A stretch of DNA of 64,000 bases from Tricholoma matsutake. Taxonomy: Eukaryota; Basidiomycota; Agaricomycetes; Agaricales; Tricholomataceae. Position numbers and translations under genes: made by a program. The notes beneath the pieces are model-generated. The model was not told where the DNA came from. It ran no database searches and saw nothing but the letters and a program-made list of their open reading frames with translations. Of the stretch, positions 42,411-52,799 are shown piece by piece (positions within the stretch are counted from its first letter, which is position 1; each line of letters starts with the position of its first letter). Location: positions 5,270,001-5,334,000 of the forward strand of contig AP026548.1 of the NCBI GenBank assembly GCA_026075535.2. The letters are read 5' to 3'.

Positions 42411-42422
42411 GGGCCCATAACC
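42411..42422 (-). other. copia primer-binding site, half initiator-Met tRNA type
   Basis: The plus strand GGGCCCATAACC sits directly at the LTR edge and equals the anticodon arm of eukaryotic initiator Met tRNA. On the minus strand it is the complementary primer site. Internal priming by a tRNA half is known for Drosophila copia. Confidence 0.75.
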
Positions 42423-42727
42423 TGTTGGAGCAGACTATATACGCTGCACAGGGGAAGAGACTACACGTTCCTTACAACCTACCTGGGGTTTAGTTAGACT
42501 TACAGCTAGGGTTAGCAGAGGTAAGAACACTGTATTCCTACTACGGTACAGGTTCTCCTTATATACATAATATTAAGGATGTCACATGACTCGGGAATGT
42601 GTTTACCGCATGTATGCACAGTAAGCGCAGTAACATGCGTATGCTGCATGTATCGCCTCATGTATACATGTGTATGCTGCATGTATTGCCTCATGTATAC
42701 AGCATGCATCAGGGATTAATTTCAACA
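42423..42727 (-). repeat. 5' LTR of copia
   Basis: 305 bp, identical by eye to the 3' LTR. Confidence 0.95.
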
Positions 42728-42732
42728 GTAAG

Positions 42733-42989
42733 TTCCTTCGAAACTGCCCTTTTTGTTTTTTATTACTAACATTCCTACTTAGTGATGACATATCATCCAC
42801 ATCCAGCCTCATGAGCCACTGCTTGTGGGGTGGATCGTGGGTGCTATGTTGCCAATGATGCCAGCAACAACAATGATGACAGGTACAACAAGAACAACAA
42901 TGACAACAACAGGGATGGATGACAAGGACTACAAAGATGAGGACAAGGACTGCAAAGACAAAGACAAAGACAACAAACAACAACATCAT
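42733..42989 (+). repeat. remainder of a hairpin cassette split by copia
   Basis: Continues the intron begun at 36984: T-rich DNA with ATTACTAACATTCC and CTACTTAG (about 42730-42782). Then comes H1 at 42810-42827 (CATGAGC-CACT-GCTTGTG, paired with wobbles, followed by GGGTGGATCGTGGGTG) and an ACA/GAC-rich tract. With the copia removed, H2, intron and H1 are contiguous. Confidence 0.65.
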
Positions 42990-43685
42990 GGCTGCATCTT
43001 CAGTGATTCCCATCTTCTCTTTCAGGATGCAGAAACTCACCACATATTCTTCGAGGTTCCCTGAACCTTGTTTGAGATTCTTAATCTCTGTCTTTGCCAT
43101 TCTGGCATCGTTGATCGGTGAGAAGGCCTCTAGGACCTTCTGTCTGAAGTCTGTGTATTCTCCGAGTCCTTCAGATTGGTGTTGGTTGACAAATGCCTGC
43201 ACCCAGGCAGCTGCTGTCCCTCCATTCATGAAGGACAGCATGAAGATGATCTTCTTGTCATTTGTGTCATAGACCTGGTCATTGATTTGCAAGTACAGGT
43301 CTATCTCCTGCAGGAACTTGGCAGTTTTGGTCCACTCTCCTGAGAAGTCTGTGGGTGATCTGATTTGAATGTCCTTCATGGACATCATTGGTGTGGTTGC
43401 AGCGGGTTCGGACATCTCGCTATAGAGGTTGTCAATTTTGTCTGTTAGAAAGTGGGTGGATGTTTTGGGTGGGGGTGTGTGTGTTGGTTCGAAGTCTTCA
43501 TCAGTGAGGAAATCTCCTCTTTGTCTTTCAGTTGATCCATAGAACCAATGCTGTGCTGGGGTCGAGTAACAGACTAGTCTTCCATTATATCGGTACCAAG
43601 ATGATCCTGGCTGTGGTTCTGCTTCTCTTGGTGGTTGGTCTGGGGTTTGTCTAGACCCAGGTCGTTGTGGTGTGTTTTGAGACAT
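42990..43685 (-). pseudogene. gag: gypsy-type gag fragment (element D)
   Basis: The frame from the ATG at 43685 begins MSQNTPQRPGSRQTPDQPP. It contains DIQIRSPTDFSGEWTKTAKF, DKKIIFMLSFMNGGTAAAWV and FRQKVLEAFSPINDARMAKT, the typical Retrotrans_gag capsid region. It ends near 42990 (EDAAMM), where the reading runs into simple-sequence DNA of the hairpin cassette. Nothing of its pol is found on this strand. Confidence 0.8.
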
Positions 43686-44413
43686 ATTGCCTACACCTAG
43701 ATAGGTGGGCTAGCAGATAGTTTAGATCTTATGTTAAGGGCAAAGCCTCAACTACTCGATCTAGTCAATGTCGTCCAACGAGGTGCTTCCTCAATGAGTC
43801 GTTTGGTACTAGTCTTACTCAGAGCATCTGATGTAAGATGATAGTACACCTCTAGCAGGCCTTCTGCATAGAGTCGTCTGGGTTCATGCACTAAGGGGCT
43901 TCCTTAGTGGTTTCGAGTGAGTTCATGTACTAAGGGGATTCCTTAGTAGTTTTGAATGAGCTTGCAAGTTAAGGCTGTAGATTGCCTAGATCTAAACTAA
44001 GGACATCCCTACTACAAGTCGCAGTACTTATACTAGGAGGGAGGGTATCAAGTAACAATAGAAACAATAGGCCTCATGCCTAGCATGAGGCATCCGATGT
44101 CAAGGATCTGATGTCGAGGACATGCTGTGGCGCAGAATGTCAATCGTGAGAGTCCGACATCATGGACCTCATGTCAAGGGGCTGTTGCATCACAGCATGT
44201 GTGGGTGTGGGTTCGGGTGCATGGAGTCACCATGCATCAAGGGTGCCTTCCACAGGAAGGGGATCAAATGCATGTTGTTGGCATGCATCATGTGTGTGTC
44301 TGGTGTCAAGGGCATGCCTCAGGCATGAGTCATGGAGTGCCTCCTGTCTGGAGCACAGCATTGGGTGTGTCGGGTTGGTGGGGTCCCATGAGTTACAAGG
44401 AAAATTGTAACAC
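43686..44413 (-). repeat. probable LTR of element D
   Basis: Upstream of the gag fragment. On the minus strand TGTTACAATTTTCC at 44413 could be the LTR start, and GTAGGCA near 43691 its end, just before the gag ATG. It contains two tandem ACTAAGG/CCTTAGT hairpins (43890-43908, 43929-43947) and a GCCTCATG/CATGAGGC palindrome (44071-44091). No second LTR was found, so boundaries are tentative. Confidence 0.4.
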
Positions 44414-44461
44414 TTGCAAGTTCCCAGGAAGGGAAAATGTAGCATGAACACTGTAAATACT

Positions 44462-45940
44462 GCACATACTCGACTAGGATTAGCTGCCCTACCTGTCCCT
44501 GCTGAAGAACTTCCTTACCTGTTGCTGCTACCTTGACATTGATACCCCCTGCACCTACCACAGTTCCACCCACCTTACCTGTGGCAGCGGTAATGGGAAT
44601 GACTCGGTATGCAATCATGTCCCTTTCTGCATACCACACCTCATCTGGCACTGCACCATTGACAGTCCTTCATCAGACAATCATTTACATGTTGATGCAC
44701 TTATTGATCATGGATCTCCTATATTTCTGATTGATGTGAAACTTGCCTCACTACTTCAGCTGCACATTCAGCTTCTTCCTCACCCTTTTCTGGTTTCTGG
44801 CACATTTTTCAATGGCTCAACTACAGTGTCTTCCACATCAATTACTCTGACCCTCTGGGTCAAACTGAAACTACATCATCACAACAATTTTTTTTTGGCT
44901 CATACTGTTCACACGCTGATTGCCCCAAACCTTTGCCATAATATTGTTCTCAGACTACTATTTATGTTCCATAATGACATTGTGGTAAATGTTCACAATG
45001 GAATGGCCATTGACAAAAATGGTTTTGATATCTTACACCAAACTGCACCTTTGAAGCCCAAAGCATTCCCCCTGAAGCTATGTGAGGTCTTAGTGATCAA
45101 TGAAATTCATCATAAGCAACTTCTTGAGGAGCTACATACCGTATGTAATGAGCAACAGCCTGGCATAAATGCTGCCTGTGAACCAGTAAAACCATTTAAT
45201 GTTGTCTCTGCTGTGCAAGTCCGCATTGAGCAACTATCAGCAAAGAACTGTTTGGATCTGCTGGCAGTGGATGTAAAGGAAAAATATGCAGATGTTTTTG
45301 AACCAATCCCTCATGTTGCTGAAATGCCTGACGCTGTGAAGTGTAATATTATGCTAAAGGATGCATCAAAAACAATCTGCACACATTCTTACTCTTGCCC
45401 ACGAGAATACCATGGTGTGGAGCATCCTAATCAACAAGCATCTGAATGCAGGACACATTAGACCTTTGTCATTTGCTCATGCTTTGCCTGCATTCCTCAT
45501 GCCAAAGTCTGATCCAACAGTGCTTCTGCAGTGGGTAAATGACTACCGACAACTGAACAGAAATATGGTCACAGATTGCCACCCTCTTCCTTGAGTAGAC
45601 AACATCCTAGCAGATGCGGGAAAAGGCAAAATCTGGAGTAAAATTGATATGACCAACAGCTTCTTCCACACAAAGATGGTGCCAGGAAGCATTTACCTGA
45701 CTGCAGTTACTGCCCCACTGGGCCTCTATGAATGGCTAGTTATGCCACAAGGGCTACACAATGTACCACCTGTGCACCAACACCATGTGACAGAAGCCTT
45801 GAGGTCTTTCCTGGGCCACATCTGCCATATATATCTAGACAATATAATCATCTGGTCCAGCTCACTTGAAGAACATACCATGCACATTAAGTTAATCATG
45901 GGTGCACTTTGCACAGCACAATTGTACTGCAATGGCCCAT
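44462..45940 (+). pseudogene. pol: gypsy protease-RT fragment
   Basis: 44660-44760 reads a protease-like VDALIDHGSPIFLIDVKLAS, with DHG in place of DSG/DTG. The frame 44736-45461 covers the rest of the protease and the linker, including KEKYADVFEPIPHVAEMPDA. 45361-45594 gives the RT start HIRPLSFAHALPAFLMPKSD. 45649-45945 gives MTNSFFHTKMVPGSIYLTAV and HICHIYLDNIIIWSSSLEEH. The catalytic YLDD has become YLDN, so polymerase activity is lost. It breaks at 45940 against an LTR. Confidence 0.78.
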
Positions 45941-46747
45941 TGTAAGACTCACAACATTACAACAAGTTAATTTACCTACACCGCCATTACACACTTCTAT
46001 GGCACCAGCACACCACACACATCACCGACATAACCACCCTCGCCACCAACACAGCCACCAGCAATAGCACAGCCACCTACAGTGCATAAACAACTCACCA
46101 ACACCAGACATACCAATGTCTATGTTACATTACTACACCACTGTTAAACACTTCCACGGCACTGGCACAGCCACACACATCGCTGACACAACCACTGGCA
46201 ATAGCATAGTCACCTATGGCACATAAACAACTCACCAACACCAGATATACCAATGTCTGTGTTACAGTGAGTTATGGCCACCCTACGCCGCCAACACACT
46301 CCCATGGCACCAACACAGCCACACACATCGCCAACACAATCACCCTCACCACTGGCAGAGCCACCAGTGAATATGACAACAACAACCGGCGACATGCATC
46401 CTGGCAATGGCACCATACATCCTTATTACCCTTCTATCCACATCCAGCAGTGCCGACATTATCCTATTGATGTGGTACCTTCCTATTTTGTGACTACACC
46501 CAATGTGGCCTTCCCAAATCACACACTACATTTGATGCAGCCTTTTACTTACATGATCGACCTTTTTCTTATATATATTACTTATTTTTATTCCTTAACC
46601 TTTGTTCCTACTTCCATGCAACAAAGGTATAGTAACTTCCTATTCTTTTATTTGTAGTAACTTATCATTCCTACTTCCATGCAACAAAGATAATTTGATC
46701 CTGTCTTTTAGTAAACCTAAGTCTAGTGTAGGCTGCCAAACTCAGCA
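45941..46747 (+). repeat. LTR of the gypsy A family
   Basis: Starts TGTAAGACTCACAACATTAC and ends GGCTGCCAAACTCAGCA. It is related along its length to 33910-34750, including the tandem units. ACCTTCCAC follows, as after the gypsy A 5' LTR. It may be the 5' LTR of the deleted copy at 46748-50154. Confidence 0.75.
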
Positions 46748-49700
46748 ACCTTCCACCCATACCAAAATCTGCTTCTGATGTGCACAGTTTCCTTGGCCTT
46801 GTGCACTATGTTGCTTCATTCCTGCCAAATCTGGCTGACCGCACTGCAATCCTGACACCTTCGACAGCAAAGGAATTTGAAAAGAAGTTCCCTGATTGGA
46901 GCACTGAACACCAGGTTGCTTTTGAATCTATTAAAGTGTTGGTCATGAGCTGGGAATGCCTCACTGTCATTGACCACACAAATGCAGGCACCAATAAAAT
47001 TTTTGTGACTTGCAACACAAGTGATTTGCACACAGGAGCAGTCCTCAGCTGGGGAGAAACTTGGGAAACAGCATGCCCAGTGGCTTTTGACTCCATGCAA
47101 CTGAAAGATGTACAAAAGAACTACCCTGTACATGAGAAAGAAATGCTGGCCATTGTATGTGCTCTGAAGAAATGGCACTCTGATCTCTTGGGTTCACAAA
47201 TCCTGGTGTACACTGACCACTGCACACTGGAGAATTTCAAAACTCAGAAAGACTTGTCTTGCTGACAAGCATGCTGGATGGAATACCTATCTCAGTTTGA
47301 CATGACTATTGTATACATTCGAGGTGAAGACAACACAGTGGCTGATGCACTATCCTGCATGCCTGATGTTGCCAACACTGATCAGGTAGAAGATGTTGAT
47401 GTTGCGGATCCACATGGGGAGCTCCAGATAAAACAAGCAACAATCAACACAATTCTTACCATGTCTGCAGATGAATCATTTCTTCATGATATATGCAAAG
47501 GATATGCCAAGGATGATTTCTTTCACAAGCTGTTGGTTGCTGACAGCAGCATGCCAGGAATCCACTACTTAAATGGCTTATGGTACATTGGGGATCACCT
47601 CATCATTCCCTGCTATGGCATTCTTCATGAGGACCTCTTTTGATTGGCACATGATACATTGGGCCACTTTGGAAGTGACAAGTCTTATAATGCAATATGA
47701 GAGTCATACTACTTGCCAAACATGTGACAAGACTTAGAAAATGCATATATTCCTGGATGCATAGACTGTGAATGCAATAAGGGGCAGACAAGCAAACCCA
47801 AAGGCCCACTACACCACTGCCAGTGCCCGATGCATGAGGGGACTCTGTTTGCCTTGATGTTGTAGGACCTCTCCCTGAGAACAAAGGATTCAATTGTATC
47901 TTGATGATGACTGACTGGCTAGGGTCAGATGCTCACATAATCCCCACATGAACAAATATCACTGTGCAAAAATTAGCAAGCATTTTTTTCTCCGAGTGGT
48001 ATTGTGAGAACAGACTGCCACTGGAACGTGACAAGCATTTTGTGTCTAAATTCTGGAAATCACTGCATACATTAACAGGTGTGCATTTGAAAATGTCCAC
48101 TGCTTACCATCCACAGACCAATGGTGGGAGCAAACAAACCAATAAAACGCTGAACCAAAGCATTCACTACCATGTAGAGTGAAACCAGAAAGGTTGGGTC
48201 CATGCCTTACCCCTCATCCAGTTCAACATTATGAACACAGTAAACACGTCAACTGGATTTAGGGCAAGGTTACCCCTGGGTGTCAAATCTCATACCCTTA
48301 CCCCTACCCCTGAACACCCTACCCTTAGGGGTAAGGGTCTGGAAACATATAAGGGTTGCCAAGGGTATGAGAGGGTTTGTCAAGGGTACAAGGGTTTGGC
48401 ACAAAATCAACATATTTAGAGCAAAATTCATTTGAAAAGTGTTGATAACTATTGTATTTACTATTAATATCACATATTAATACCTCTTATTAACATATGA
48501 AAGCCATTATCATGTTGGACAATCCCAAAATCTGAATTTAATTCTTGAATATGAGTCTTTGTAGCTGAAAAAATCAAATGATATTCTTACATAAGCATAC
48601 CCCTGGCATACCCCTGTACCCTTACTAAGGGTACAGGGGTATGCAAGGGTATGAACTTCCAAACCCCTACCCTTAACCCTCATATCCTTAGCCCAAAAAC
48701 ACAAGGGTATACCCCTACCCCTGCCTTGCCTTAACTGGATTCTCTGGTTTTCAACTCTGAATGGGCTGCTCACCTTGAATTTTGCACCTATTGTACCAGC
48801 GATTCTGTTGAGACCACCAACAGAGGAAATTGATGTGCATGCAGTGATCAGTAAAGTACTGGCAAACAAGGCAGAAGCCAAGGATGCCCTACTGACTTCA
48901 AAGATTTCACAAGCCTTCTGGGCCAGCAAAGATTGAGGAAGAGAAAATGTATTCAATGTAGGAGATCAGGTTATGCTTTTGACATTGCACCAGAGGTGAG
49001 AATACAAGGCTGGGGACAAAGATTGTGTCACTAAGTTTTTCCCCTGATTTGATGGCCCTCATTCTGTCACCAAAGTGTTCCCTGAAGCCTCCACTTATAC
49101 CCTAGATTTTCCAAATTCTCCCAACATGTTCCTGCAAAGAATGCAACTGCCAAGCAGACAACTGCACATGACATCATCACCCAGGTCACCCTCAATGTTC
49201 AGGAGGTGTAGGACAACCTCCTTGCTGCCAAGATCCATCAGGCATATCATGCCAATGAACACCAGGCACCAGAAGATGTCTATGAGGTCAGCAATCTCAT
49301 CATGCTCTCCACTGAGAACCGCCACCGCAATTACAAATGCAAAGGCAAAACACAGGTTGCTAAATTCATGCCAAGACATGACAGCCCCTACACCATCACA
49401 CACACCTTCCCTGAACACTCCAAATACACCCTGAAACTACCCAACAATCCCAACACCTTCCCTGGTTTCCATGCACACCTACTAGAATGATACATCCCCA
49501 ATGACCCCCTTCTCTTCCCTGACTGAGAACCAGCTCAACCATGACCAATTGTCACTGAAGATGGTACTGAGGAGTGGTACATTGTGGATGCCTGCTGGTG
49601 TGGTGGGGGTGTGCAATACCTTGTCTGTTATGAAGGATATGGGAAGGAACATGATCAGTGGCATCCCAGTTCAGAGATGGCTGAGACAGATGCTCTTGAC

Positions 49701-49764
49701 AGATGGGAAGATGAAAATGGGACAGAGGTTTGAGACCCAATCAAATTTTTCAAGTGGGGAGGAG
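46748..49764 (+). pseudogene. pol: internally deleted relative of gypsy A: RT end, RNase H, integrase, chromodomain
   Basis: Starts abruptly in RT (IPKSASDVHSFLGLVHYVAS) right after the LTR and continues through RNase H: GAVLSWGETWETACPVAF, VHEKEMLAIVCALKKWHSDL and VYTDHCTLENFKTQKDL. The integrase pieces at 47278-48182 are nearly identical to the gypsy A segments at 22488-23394. A MITE interrupts at 48260-48733. The remainder (48734-49764) is decayed pol C-terminus, with a chromodomain at 49569-49680 (EEWYIVDACW, VQYLVCYEGYGKEHDQW). A polypurine AGTGGGGAGGAG at 49753-49764 precedes the 3' LTR. gag, protease and most of RT are absent. Confidence 0.82.
48252..48741 (+). mobile_element. hAT-type MITE, 474 bp
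   Basis: ACTGGATT is duplicated at 48252-48259 and 48734-48741. The ends are TAGGGCAAGG and TAAGGCAAGG (inverted). The interior is rich in TACCCTTACCCC-type units and has a near-perfect palindrome at 48611-48639. A near-identical copy lies inverted at 21940-22410, at the same gypsy position. Confidence 0.92.
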
Positions 49765-50154
49765 TGTAAGTCTGGCCTCAACAGACTCACAACATTTTAG
49801 ATACACATCACTTTAGAGATACCACCCTCTCAGCTGTATACCAACCAATACTACCAACACCCCAACACCAGACATTGGCCTCTGATGCAGTATCTTCTTG
49901 TTGGGCTATGCTTGATGTGGCCTTCCTAAATCACACAACTATGCTTGATGCAAACATGTACTTACATGGTCTGGGAGCATCATATATATACCATCTTTTT
50001 CCCCTTCATTGCCTTACTCTTACTCCTGTGCAATGAAGGTAGTCATATATTTTTACCTTATGTATTGTACTGACTCTTACTCCTGTGCAATGAAGATACC
50101 TTGGTCCTGTCTTTCTGGTCCACTCTAAGTTAGTGTAGGCAACCAAACTCGGCA
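49765..50154 (+). repeat. 3' LTR, gypsy A family, short variant
   Basis: Starts TGTAAGTCTGGCCTCAACAG after the polypurine tract and ends CAACCAAACTCGGCA. At 390 bp it lacks most of the internal tandem units of the 841-bp and 807-bp relatives. No 5-bp duplication with 45936-45940 is seen. Confidence 0.75.
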
Positions 50155-52243
50155 GCCTCTTAAACGTGCACCCATTCACATCTTTCACAGTTATAGGGAT
50201 CCTGGAGGTGCCAGGACCTATTTTCTTCTTCTAACCATAGGCCACCCTGTGAGCTGCTATAGACTCATCAAGTGTCTTTTCCCCCATACCACTGCCAGAC
50301 TTTATACAATACTCAATAGTATGCCCAGTCTTTTAGGGTTACTACAAAGGAGTCCATTAGATGGCCTGGTCAGTTTATCACAAGTGACAGGTGCAACTGA
50401 GGGATGAAAGTCATTTCACTGGTTGTTCTCAAGAAGGGACTGCTTGTTCTCCAAGAATTGATGGATTTTTAAGGAAGTGTACAGTGATGTATCAGTGGAA
50501 GCTGCAATATTGCAGGAGATAATAGAACAAGCATGGGGAAAATGTTTATCAAGGGAGTTTAGGAGCACAATACAACAGAGATTGGCTTTCATGTCCCCCA
50601 TGGCAAATGCACATTCAATGAGGGTGCAGATTTTATCAGTAGTCTTTGGGAGGGGTATCCTTTGTGCACTGAATGGAAAGGGCCTGCTGTAAAAGTTGAA
50701 CCTGATGGACAGGTCCCTCCTTCTGATGGTGGACCTGGAGTGTCATCCAGTGGACACTATGTCCCTTTGACATGTCAAGGAATGGGTGCTCAGAGGGAGC
50801 AACACTAGATGCTATGAATGAGTGAGGCACAAGTTGGCCTTGTAGTTTGTGAGAGCACAGGGCCAATAGCAATTTCTCTGCACCATTCCTTGTAGTTGGA
50901 TCTAAGTTTATCAAGCTTCTCCCCAGCATATTGAGTGGAGAGCCTGATGAGGGAAATTGATGGGGTCATGGATTCAGACATTGTAGTTGATTCAGTCATC
51001 ATAACTGTAAACAAAAGTCTGCTTGATAGAGTGGCAAGGGTTTGTGTATGTAGTGACACCATGTGCATCAGAAGGTTGGTCACACTCAAAGAAAAATCCA
51101 TGATCCATGATGGAATAGAGTGATCCAAAAGTGGTTGATCAAAGGTACAAGATGATGTATGCATCTAGTCTGGATTAATTGGCATGCATCCAAAGGGTGC
51201 TCTTTTCAGATCACATGTTGGCATGTGTTGATTTCCCTTTTATGGTCATCTGGCTGGGCACATCTCTACCAAAACCTCTTGAAGGGCACTGCAATCATAT
51301 ATGAACTGTATTATTAGCAGGTAGATGTTTTCCAAAGGTCTAGATAGTGGTAAATATCCTCGCAATCACACAAAACAGTAAGAATTCATAGGAGGCTCCA
51401 TCACATGACTGAGATTCAGGTGTCAGTGACTGGATTGTGTCTTGAGCTCTAATGGGGCTAAATATTACAGGGTGGCATATTACCAGAGGGCCTTAGTGTG
51501 AAATGCAGAGAACAGTGTGGAATTTGTCCTTTCAACCCATCAACTGTAGGGATGTGGCTGAAAAAGGAAATTCAACATGTGCCTTCATGTGCATCGGAAA
51601 GAGCAGGCTTCTGGCTGTGCCAATTAAATCAGACTACAGTTGAAATAGATCAACTGTCATCTACATCATTGTTGTCTGACTATGGGAGACTAGTATGCAT
51701 TGAGTGGCTAGGTGATTTCCACCATTGTTTCTAACAACGAGTGATCCTAGTGTAATCAAAGTCTAACTACTTATAAGTACAGTAAGTAATAATCCACATC
51801 AGCAAAGTCAGATTTATTCCCATGGCAATCTATAGCACACATAGCAAATGCGCCAAATGACATAGTGCCCATAGTGCCCATAATGATGACAGTGCTCAAT
51901 ATAGCACTACCTAGCATTTACCCCTTTTAGATTCTAGGAACCACTGCTGTTCCACCACAAAGAATCATGGGAACTAAACTTTCTGGCCAAATTGTTTCCC
52001 ACAATTTGATTTTGTGAAGTTGAGTAACCCTGCCCCAATGTCAAGTCACATGTATGTTGAATTTGATAGAAAATTGTCAAGCTCAGCATTCCCATCAACC
52101 TCATCCTTCCTGTCCACTCCCCTCTCTTTGTCTCATCAGACATCTGCTGCTGCCTCCCTCTCTCTGTCAGGGCTCTACCACTACCACCATCCACCACTGT
52201 GCTTGCACATGGTGGCAAAGATGTTATTTCAGATGCAATGGAG
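50155..52243. other. largely unassigned DNA
   Basis: Only short frames. At 51498-51734 (+) a reading with REQCGICPFNPSTVGMWLKK recalls the GIxPFNP block near the C-terminus of pogo/CENP-B-type DDE transposases, but no catalytic region was found upstream, so it is at best a relic. Nothing else recognised. Confidence 0.35.
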
Positions 52244-52283
52244 GCCCAAATGATGTCTACCATTGTTTGGGCACTAGGTAAGC
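52244..52283 (+). repeat. H2 hairpin with splice-donor-like sequence
   Basis: GCCCAAATGAT pairs with ATTGTTTGGGC over 11 positions including two wobbles. ACTAGGTAAGCC follows, with the donor-like GTAAG at 52278. Confidence 0.65.
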
Positions 52284-52799
52284 CATTTTTTATTTGCTTT
52301 GTGTTCTTATCATCTAAATAATTGCCTTCACTGGGTGCAAGGCACAATACTGCCTGCAAGGTACTGTGAAAGTATCCTGACAGTATTCCTAATATTGTTA
52401 ACATACTTCACTAGAAGTATTTTGGCAGTATTGTACTATATTTTGATAGTGCTGAAGGTACTGAAGTAGTATTCTAGATTGGTATGCATACTGGCAAAAT
52501 ATCCCTTGGTGAGTATGGTGGCAGTATTAGGAGTATTTCCAGAATACTCCTTCTCAGAAGTATCTTACTGTCCAGCCAGTGCTTACTTCTCTTTTTAGGA
52601 TGTAAGCTACTCACAACAACAACCATGGATGCGAGACAACCCATGCCCAATTATGCCCAATCTACAACCTTTCTCCCCCTTCAAATGGGACCTCATTTAT
52701 GTCTAGGAGACCAAGTAGCAGTGCTGGGAGAGCCAGGTAAGCCTCCCCTTGAACCCATTTCAGTGCCACAACACAGCTATCCCACTACAAGGCCCAACA

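Larger units (their letters stand above)
36984..42732 (-). mobile_element. intact, very young Ty1/copia retrotransposon
   Basis: Element 36989-42727 (5739 bp) is flanked by the 5-bp duplication GTAAG (36984-36988, 42728-42732). The two 305-bp LTRs are identical by eye, and a single full-length gag-pol frame lies between them. The primer-binding site and polypurine tract are both in place. All parts needed for transposition appear present, so it may be active or only recently silenced. Confidence 0.96.
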
